Shown here: positions 6,407-10,791 of the stretch, piece after piece
Numbering within the stretch: position 1 is the stretch's first letter
Layout: each line of letters begins with the position of its first letter
Source: Firmicutes bacterium UBA6648
GTDB lineage: Bacteria > Bacillota > Clostridia > Peptostreptococcales > Anaerovoracaceae
DNA length: 10,791 nucleotides
Assembly: GCA_002455605.1 (NCBI GenBank)
Contig: DKLE01000157.1
Location: 1-10,791, forward strand
Reading direction: 5' to 3'
Translations under genes and position numbers: made by a program
Notes under the pieces: model-generated
What the model saw: only the letters and a program-made list of their open reading frames with translations
Database searches by the model: none
Told to the model about the DNA's origin: nothing

Positions 6407-8620
6407 CTATAAAAAGTTTTTCAGTCTGGCTTTTAAGCCTGTATATCGATCAGCAATTCTGTTATTTTCCACCATAGTATACATTTTATTGGTGGATCCC
6501 ACTAGGATAACCGCTTGTTTTCCCCTGGTAACAGCCGTATACAGCAGATTCCTGGTTGCCAGCATAGGAGGGAACCAGGTGACAGGCATAATAACAATAG
6601 GAAACTCACTGCCCTGGCTTTTATGAACAGTCACAGCGTAGGCCAATTCCAGTTCATCCAGCTGGGTTACATCGTAGGTCACATATTTGTTCTCATCAAA
6701 GACCACCACTATCTCATTAAATTCTTTTTCAATATGGCTTATAAAGCCCACGTCACCATTGAAAACACCTTGTCCTTCTGTAAAGTCCTCCAGTTTCTTC
6801 CATGTCATCTGATAATTATTTTTTATCTGCATGACCTTGTCATTTACCCGAAATACCTTATCTCCATATTTTTGTTCTGCCAGCTGTGAATTGGGCGGAT
6901 TCAGCACGGACTGCAATTCTCTATTCAGATTAATGCTGCCCAACAGTCCTTTTCTCACAGGAGTAAGTACTTGCATATCCTTTACGGCATCGCATTCTTT
7001 GAAATACGAAGGCAGCCTTCTGACGCATAAGTCTTTTATAGTCTCCAGGATTTCTTTCTCTCCGTTTTTTTGCAGAAAAAAGAAGTCTTTATCTTTCTCA
7101 TTGCAATAGGGGTTTTCCCCTTGATTGATTTTATGAGCATTGACAACAATCAGGCTTTCTTTGGCCTGTCTAAATATTTCTGTCAGCTTGACGGAATAAA
7201 TCACTTCACTGTCTATCATGTCTTTAAGAACATTACCCGCTCCTACCGAAGGAAGTTGGTCGGAATCCCCTACAAAGATCAGTCTTGTTCCGGGTACTAC
7301 GGCATTCATTAGTCCATTCATAAGCAAAATATCAATCATAGAGGCTTCGTCGATTATAATGACATCATAATCCAAAGGATTTTCTTCCGTCTTTCCAAAC
7401 TTCATGATATCTTCCCCTTCGGAATAGTAATATTCTAACAGCCTATGTATAGTGGATGCAAAATAACCGGAGGTTTCTGTAATACGCTTCGCAGCCCTTC
7501 CTGTAGGTGCTGCTATTGCAGTCTTCATGCCACTGTGCTCCAGAATATTCATGATCACATTAATAATCGTGGTCTTTCCTGTTCCCGGGCCTCCGGTAAT
7601 AACCGAAACGCCGTTTACCAGACAGCTTTTCACCGCAAATTTCTGATTTTCTGAAAGCTCAAGTGCTTTTTCATTTTCCGTCATGGTGATGAGACTATCT
7701 AAATCAGCATTTATCAGTTTAAGCGGGGCATTGTTAACAGAGATTAACCTTTTACAGACATTTTGTTCCGCTGTGTAATAGGGCATGGAAAATACAACTG
7801 TCTGCCCATCTAAATTTTCCATTTGAAACTCCCCTTCAAAAGCCATGTTCACTAAACTATCGTAAACTGCTTCCACAGAAATATCCATCAGCTGTCCTGC
7901 TTTTTCACACAGCAGTTTCTGTGGTATAAAGGTATGTCCCTCTCCAATATAATAGCTCAAAGTGAATTTAACACCGCATTGAATACGGTAATCATCATTT
8001 TTAGCTATCCCTATTTTATCCGCAATAGCATCTGCTTTTTTAAAACCAATTCCGTAAAAGTCATTGACCAGCTGGTACGGATTTTGAGTCACCATATCAA
8101 TAGCCGCTGCTCCGTACTCTCGATACAGCCGGATAGCATAATTAGCAGAAATCCCAAATTGCTGTAAAAACATAGACACCTCGGCAACTGCTCTCTTTTC
8201 TTTAAAGGCTTCCCCTATTGCATCCGCTTTTTTAGTTCCTATTCCGTCTACCTCTGATAATTTGTCTGGATATTTTTCCAGAATCTCCAGGGTATCCATG
8301 CCGAACTTCTTAACAATTAACGCTGCCGTTTTTTTACCGATTCCTTTTATCGCCCCTGAAGCAAGAAAATCTTCTATACCTTTAGCAGAGGTCGGCATTA
8401 CTTCCTTTACCTCTGATACATCAAATTGTTCGCCATAGGTAGCATGTATTTTCCAGCTGCCTGTAAATTCATAGCATCTTCCCGGATCGGCAAAGGGCAG
8501 ATAGCCAACAACCGTGAAGGTCTCCTGGTCATTTTCTGCTATCGCTATGGTATATCCGTTTTCTTTATTGCTAAAAATGATGTCTTCAATTGTCCCTTTT
8601 TTCACTTCCGTCAATGCCAT
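6407..8620 (-). CDS. recD2: RecD2-type SF1B DNA helicase
   Basis: RecD2 is an ATP-dependent 5'-3' single-strand translocase and helicase acting in DNA repair and replication-fork maintenance in bacteria that lack RecB and RecC partners. The 737 residues show an N-terminal OB-like region (1-75) and a run of helix-hairpin-helix motifs (GIGKKTAALIVKKFG 93-107, VDGIGTKKADAIG 124-136, YGIGFKKADAIADKIG 189-204), typical of the long RecD2 N-terminus. The helicase core follows: Walker A GGPGTGKT (343-350), motif Ia AAPTGRAAKR (370-379), Walker B IIDEAS (422-427), motif III GDSDQLPSVG (451-460), FRQ (483-485), motif V VHKSQGSE (665-672) and motif VI LYTAVTRGK (693-701). All key motifs look intact. The SD AGGAA is modest and lies close to the TAG stop of the preceding gene, 13 nt upstream. 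The family name is secure. Confidence 0.95.
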   Translation of the reverse strand: MALTEVKKGTIEDIIFSNKENGYTIAIAENDQETFTVVGYLPFADPGRCYEFTGSWKIHATYGEQFDVSEVKEVMPTSAKGIEDFLASGAIKGIGKKTAALIVKKFGMDTLEILEKYPDKLSEVDGIGTKKADAIGEAFKEKRAVAEVSMFLQQFGISANYAIRLYREYGAAAIDMVTQNPYQLVNDFYGIGFKKADAIADKIGIAKNDDYRIQCGVKFTLSYYIGEGHTFIPQKLLCEKAGQLMDISVEAVYDSLVNMAFEGEFQMENLDGQTVVFSMPYYTAEQNVCKRLISVNNAPLKLINADLDSLITMTENEKALELSENQKFAVKSCLVNGVSVITGGPGTGKTTIINVIMNILEHSGMKTAIAAPTGRAAKRITETSGYFASTIHRLLEYYYSEGEDIMKFGKTEENPLDYDVIIIDEASMIDILLMNGLMNAVVPGTRLIFVGDSDQLPSVGAGNVLKDMIDSEVIYSVKLTEIFRQAKESLIVVNAHKINQGENPYCNEKDKDFFFLQKNGEKEILETIKDLCVRRLPSYFKECDAVKDMQVLTPVRKGLLGSINLNRELQSVLNPPNSQLAEQKYGDKVFRVNDKVMQIKNNYQMTWKKLEDFTEGQGVFNGDVGFISHIEKEFNEIVVVFDENKYVTYDVTQLDELELAYAVTVHKSQGSEFPIVIMPVTWFPPMLATRNLLYTAVTRGKQAVILVGSTNKMYTMVENNRIADRYTGLKARLKNFL

Positions 8621-8633
8621 TACTTTTTCCTAT

Positions 8634-9515
8634 CTATTTAATAAATTTTAATTTTCTAAAAGTCGCTGCCCATTTATTCTTATAAAATTTGTTCGCATAC
8701 TCCAGTAAATCTTTTTTTGTATTTAAATACGGCTTCATATGCGTTATATCTAAAACTGCATCAAAAATCCTATCAAACTCGTCGTCTGGAATTCCCGCAT
8801 TTCTTAAGTCTTCCGGACCTATGACCAAATCCTCTACAAAAATAGGTTCATCGTATTCCTTGATATTGTCCATTACGTACTGTCTGGAAACAATACGGTT
8901 CACAGATAAATCATATACAATTCTCTGAGCCTTAGAAAGATTATTCAGGAAGTCATATCTTTCCATACCGTATTTAACCAAGAACTTTTTCAGATCATAT
9001 TTATTAGTTAAAAAATATAATTTATCTAGTAAATAAATTCCATCCAATAAGTAGCCTTCATCTTCCGGGCTGTATTCCAATCTTTTAATCGCTGCTTCTG
9101 CTTTTTTAGGCGTAAAACACTTATAAAAAAGAGCCAGCCTTCTCAGCCTTGTCTGCTTGGTCTTATCAATGTTTTCCACGTAAATAGAAAAATCCTCCAT
9201 CTCTGCTTTAGACATATTTTGTGTGGCTTGTTTCCCCAATATGGAATCCAACACCCCTACATTAGTAAGCAAAGTAAGCCCCTTGCCGGCACGCTTAGAG
9301 GAGATAATCTTTTCAAACCGCTCTCGGATTTGCTCCACTGGTACGCCTTCAAGCAATTCAAATTTATCTGCGGCGGCCTCCGCAACCGCTTTATCAAAAT
9401 CAAATTCCGCCTCACAGGCAAAAGCAATAATGTCCAGGATTCCTATTGGGTTCTCTTCAAAATGTCTAATAGGATTTTCAACAATTCCACTGATTTCTTT
9501 GGGCAAAACAACCAT
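8634..9515 (-). CDS. CCA-adding-enzyme-like RNA-binding protein lacking the nucleotidyltransferase head
   Basis: I recognise no full-length named family. The 293 residues resemble the neck, body and tail of class II CCA-adding/poly(A) polymerase enzymes. Residues 19-94 follow the neck pattern (hydrophobic FEENPIGILDIIAFACEAEF, then EQIRERFEKII, then a Gly-Leu-Leu segment GLTLLTNVGVLDSILG). Residues 226-277 follow the classic tail pattern (VEDLVIGPEDLRNAGIP, then KPYLNTKKDLLEYAN). The catalytic head with its G-S and DxD motifs is absent, and the Arg-rich RRILRA-type stretch at the neck entry is replaced by PIGILDII, so nucleotide addition is not expected. The protein is Lys/Glu-rich without membrane segments, so it is probably a cytoplasmic tRNA or RNA binder. 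The start is clear: AAAGGAG 8 nt upstream, its 5' end overlapping the yhaM stop. It lies 12 nt after yhaM and 13 nt before recD2, so it is not a fragment of a broken neighbour. Homology is judged by eye. Confidence 0.7.
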   Translation of the reverse strand: MVVLPKEISGIVENPIRHFEENPIGILDIIAFACEAEFDFDKAVAEAAADKFELLEGVPVEQIRERFEKIISSKRAGKGLTLLTNVGVLDSILGKQATQNMSKAEMEDFSIYVENIDKTKQTRLRRLALFYKCFTPKKAEAAIKRLEYSPEDEGYLLDGIYLLDKLYFLTNKYDLKKFLVKYGMERYDFLNNLSKAQRIVYDLSVNRIVSRQYVMDNIKEYDEPIFVEDLVIGPEDLRNAGIPDDEFDRIFDAVLDITHMKPYLNTKKDLLEYANKFYKNKWAATFRKLKFIK

Positions 9516-9527
9516 ACTGCTTCTCCT

Positions 9528-10490
9528 TTACTCTCCTAACGGCCTGTAAATCTTTCTATTATCCAAAGTCCAAACTTTGTCGGAAAATTCACCCGGCTGA
9601 ACACCTTGCAATGCATCTGTCATGTCAAACATTCTTGCATCAATAATGTCTAAGTAATGTAAAATCTCGGCTTCAGGGAACATAGGCTTTTTAGGGCTTC
9701 CGAATTCCGGCTCATAATGATGGGTTAAAATCATATGCTCCAGCATAATGGCTTTCTCTCTGGGCATTCCGATTTCCTCGGCCACTTTTTCAATTGTTTT
9801 AATGCCCTGAACCAAATGTCCCAGCATCTGTCCCTCAAAAGAATATCCGGTAGAGATGCCCAGCTCATTGGAATCAATTTCGTTAAGCTTTTCTATATCG
9901 TGGAGAATAACCCCTGCTGCCACCAGGTCTGCGTTTAGATTGCTATATACCTCGCACATCCTGTCTCCATTCATGAGCATCCTTTTTACATGATATAAAA
10001 GCCCTGCCAGCTGTGCGTGATGGTTTTTCTGAGCTGCCGGATAATACATAAGCCTTTCTTTATTTTCAGTCAATAATTTTTGGCATATGGCTTTTAAATG
10101 TTCATCCGTCATCTCTTCTGTACGATTATATATATATTCATACATATCCTGAGCCCGCTCAGGAGCTGCTTTTATCAAATCTACCATTTCGATGGGATCA
10201 TTTTCAGCTTTTCTTCTTATTTTCATTACCCTAAGCTGTTTTAATCCATTCCACTGCGTCACAGATGCCTTTATCTTTACTATGTCACCATCTTTAATTT
10301 CATTAATTGATGGCAGTTCCGCATCAGAGACATCCCACTTTTTTGCCGTTATCTCACCTGTAGAATCCGCTACTAACAAATCTAAGTACTGTTTCTTATT
10401 CGACCCTAATTTTACTGCTATGGTCTTGATTATAAAAAAGTCTGTTATCTCTTCATCTGTTTTAAAGTCAGCAATATAAAATTCCTTCAT
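9528..10490 (-). CDS. yhaM: YhaM-family 3'-5' exoribonuclease (OB-fold plus HD domain)
   Basis: YhaM is a metal-dependent 3'-5' exonuclease that trims RNA 3' ends in Firmicutes. The 320 residues, close to the roughly 314 of B. subtilis YhaM, have an N-terminal OB-fold (about 18-95, with YLDLLVADSTGEITAKKWD and GDIVKIKASVTQWNGLKQLRV) and a C-terminal HD phosphohydrolase domain. Metal-site residues visible are the HHA region (157-159), His167 in GLLYHV, the HD pair H197-D198 in LHDIEKL, His225, the HH pair 257-258 in ILTHHYEPEFGSP, and Asp284 in LDIIDAR. The HDIEK motif has Glu where Gly is commoner. The SD is AAAGG (10498-10502), directly at the foot of a perfect hairpin. It heads a four-gene unit and probably shares its transcript with the headless CCA-like protein, consistent with RNA 3'-end metabolism. 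Confidence 0.92.
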   Translation of the reverse strand: MKEFYIADFKTDEEITDFFIIKTIAVKLGSNKKQYLDLLVADSTGEITAKKWDVSDAELPSINEIKDGDIVKIKASVTQWNGLKQLRVMKIRRKAENDPIEMVDLIKAAPERAQDMYEYIYNRTEEMTDEHLKAICQKLLTENKERLMYYPAAQKNHHAQLAGLLYHVKRMLMNGDRMCEVYSNLNADLVAAGVILHDIEKLNEIDSNELGISTGYSFEGQMLGHLVQGIKTIEKVAEEIGMPREKAIMLEHMILTHHYEPEFGSPKKPMFPEAEILHYLDIIDARMFDMTDALQGVQPGEFSDKVWTLDNRKIYRPLGE

Positions 10491-10502
10491 AAGTCAACCT
10501 TT

Positions 10503-10522
10503 ACGACATACAGCTATGTCGT
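10503..10522 (-). promoter_or_regulatory. Perfect hairpin abutting the yhaM Shine-Dalgarno
   Basis: ACGACATA (minus-strand 10515-10522) pairs perfectly with TATGTCGT (10503-10510) around a GCTG tetraloop. The next base starts the SD AAAGG (10498-10502). There is no T-tract on the minus-strand side, so it is not a terminator. It could control yhaM translation, protect the mRNA 5' region, be a YhaM autoregulation site, or act as a DNA operator. Confidence 0.6.
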
Positions 10523-10545
10523 CCTTTCCTACCCATTTTGATTGC

Positions 10546-10629
10546 CTACGGGCATATATAAGTATATACTAAAAGCTTTATCGGGTGCAACAAATTCAAA
10601 AACTTTACTTTATATAAGCTCTTGCCCAT
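10546..10629 (-). CDS. Possible 27-residue leader peptide upstream of yhaM
   Basis: A short ORF starts at ATG 10629, 5 nt after AAGG (10635-10638), and ends at TAG 10546-10548. The peptide starts MGKSLYKVKFLNLL and ends VYTYICP; it is basic and Leu/Tyr-rich, with five Leu and five Lys. Transcription from the strong promoter would start only about 11 nt before it, so it would be the first ORF on the mRNA, 55 nt before yhaM. Nothing identifies it as a known peptide, and an ORF this size can arise by chance. Confidence 0.3.
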   Translation of the reverse strand: MGKSLYKVKFLNLLHPIKLLVYTYICP

Positions 10630-10636
10630 ATCACCC

Positions 10637-10660
10637 TTACATTTTTATTATAATATGTAA
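10637..10660. promoter_or_regulatory. Dyad TTACAT-N12-ATGTAA over the -10 box
   Basis: TTACAT (10637-10642) and ATGTAA (10655-10660) form a perfect 6-bp dyad centred on the -10 of the main yhaM promoter. The position would suit a repressor. In AT-rich DNA a 6-bp dyad is weak evidence. Confidence 0.3.
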
Positions 10661-10675
10661 TTTATTTACAGTCAA
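10647..10675 (-). promoter_or_regulatory. Main SigA-type promoter of the yhaM operon
   Basis: On the minus strand -35 TTGACT (10670-10675) and perfect -10 TATAAT (10647-10652) are exactly 17 nt apart. A start near 10640 yields a leader of about 150 nt. This is the best promoter match in the window. Confidence 0.85.
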
Positions 10676-10687
10676 GTGCTGCCTGAA

Positions 10688-10711
10688 CTAATACATTAGA
10701 ATCCCTCCTTT
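10688..10711 (-). other. Strong SD followed by a two-codon ORF (ATG TAT TAG)
   Basis: AAAGGAGGG (10703-10711) is followed after 6 nt by ATG (10694-10696), one Tyr codon and TAG. It is as good a ribosome binding site as any in the window but opens a minimal ORF. It lies upstream of the main promoter and would be transcribed only from the distal one. It may be a start-stop regulatory element, a relic of a lost gene, or chance. Confidence 0.3.
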
Positions 10712-10742
10712 ATAATTTAACACACACTTTTTTTATGCATCC

Positions 10743-10771
10743 AGTATATACCAACGGATATTTACACGCAA
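10743..10771 (-). promoter_or_regulatory. Distal candidate promoter upstream of yhaM
   Basis: On the minus strand TTGCGT (10766-10771) and TATACT (10743-10748) are 17 nt apart. The -10 differs from consensus at one position and the -35 at three. It would add about 95 nt of leader, including the two-codon ORF. Confidence 0.4.
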
Positions 10772-10791
10772 TATAATGTGCACGCTTGTCA

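Larger units (their letters stand above)
10491..10791 (-). other. AT-rich leader and promoter region of the yhaM operon
   Basis: These 301 bases hold no accepted conserved gene. On the minus strand, in order, they contain a weaker promoter, a strong SD followed by a two-codon ORF, a strong promoter overlapped by a dyad, a possible 27-residue leader ORF, the palindrome AGTATATACT (10561-10570) and a hairpin at the yhaM SD. A start near 10640 gives a leader of about 150 nt, unusually long for this window. I see no riboswitch class that I can name. Confidence 0.7.

Noticed and set aside
9894..9903. HDIEK in place of HDIGK in YhaM as a sign of inactivity
   Set aside because: All metal-site His and Asp residues I can place remain; the substituted residue is not a metal ligand.
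1..10791. Mobile elements, CRISPR arrays, tRNAs or prophage genes
   Set aside because: I saw no transposase or integrase, no regularly spaced repeats and no tRNA-like cloverleaf; the genes are uniform housekeeping types on one strand.

Overview
The window looks like chromosomal DNA from a low-to-moderate-GC Firmicute, most likely a class Clostridia anaerobe. The evidence is the cdaA-ybbR-glmM-glmS operon order, a long-form HPF, a RecD2-type helicase, YhaM and ComF relatives, strong AGGAGG-type ribosome binding sites, and a raiA-motif structured RNA beside hpf. I cannot assign a genus. Every gene I accept is on the minus strand, so the window reads from right (10791) to left (1). I see no mobile element, CRISPR array, tRNA or rRNA.

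Right part (10791 to 5579): an AT-rich leader of about 300 bases holds one excellent SigA-type promoter, a second weaker promoter upstream, a possible 27-residue leader peptide and a perfect 8-bp hairpin touching the ribosome binding site. It feeds four closely spaced genes: yhaM (OB-fold plus HD-domain 3'-5' exoribonuclease), a 293-residue protein resembling the RNA-binding part of a CCA-adding enzyme without its catalytic head, recD2 (SF1B 5'-3' DNA helicase) and comF (zinc-ribbon phosphoribosyltransferase-like protein).

Middle (5578 to 4640): a structured RNA of about 205 nt, closed by a 20-position near-perfect long-range stem and followed by a U-tract, lies between comF and hpf. By position, strand, size and architecture I call it the raiA motif. 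hpf follows from its own extended -10 promoter and ends at a strong intrinsic terminator.

Left part (4640 to 1): a TTGAAA-N17-TACAAT promoter starts the essential operon cdaA (c-di-AMP synthase), ybbR/cdaR (its membrane-anchored regulator), glmM (phosphoglucosamine mutase) and glmS (glucosamine-6-phosphate synthase, cut by the window edge after 379 residues). It links c-di-AMP signalling to the first steps of cell-wall amino-sugar synthesis. Genes are tightly coupled: ybbR starts inside cdaA, and the glmM stop codon lies in the glmS Shine-Dalgarno. A terminator-like hairpin lies at the ybbR/glmM junction.

The points most worth following up are the headless CCA-enzyme-like protein in operon with a 3' exoribonuclease, the raiA RNA and its separation from hpf, and the leader of the yhaM operon.
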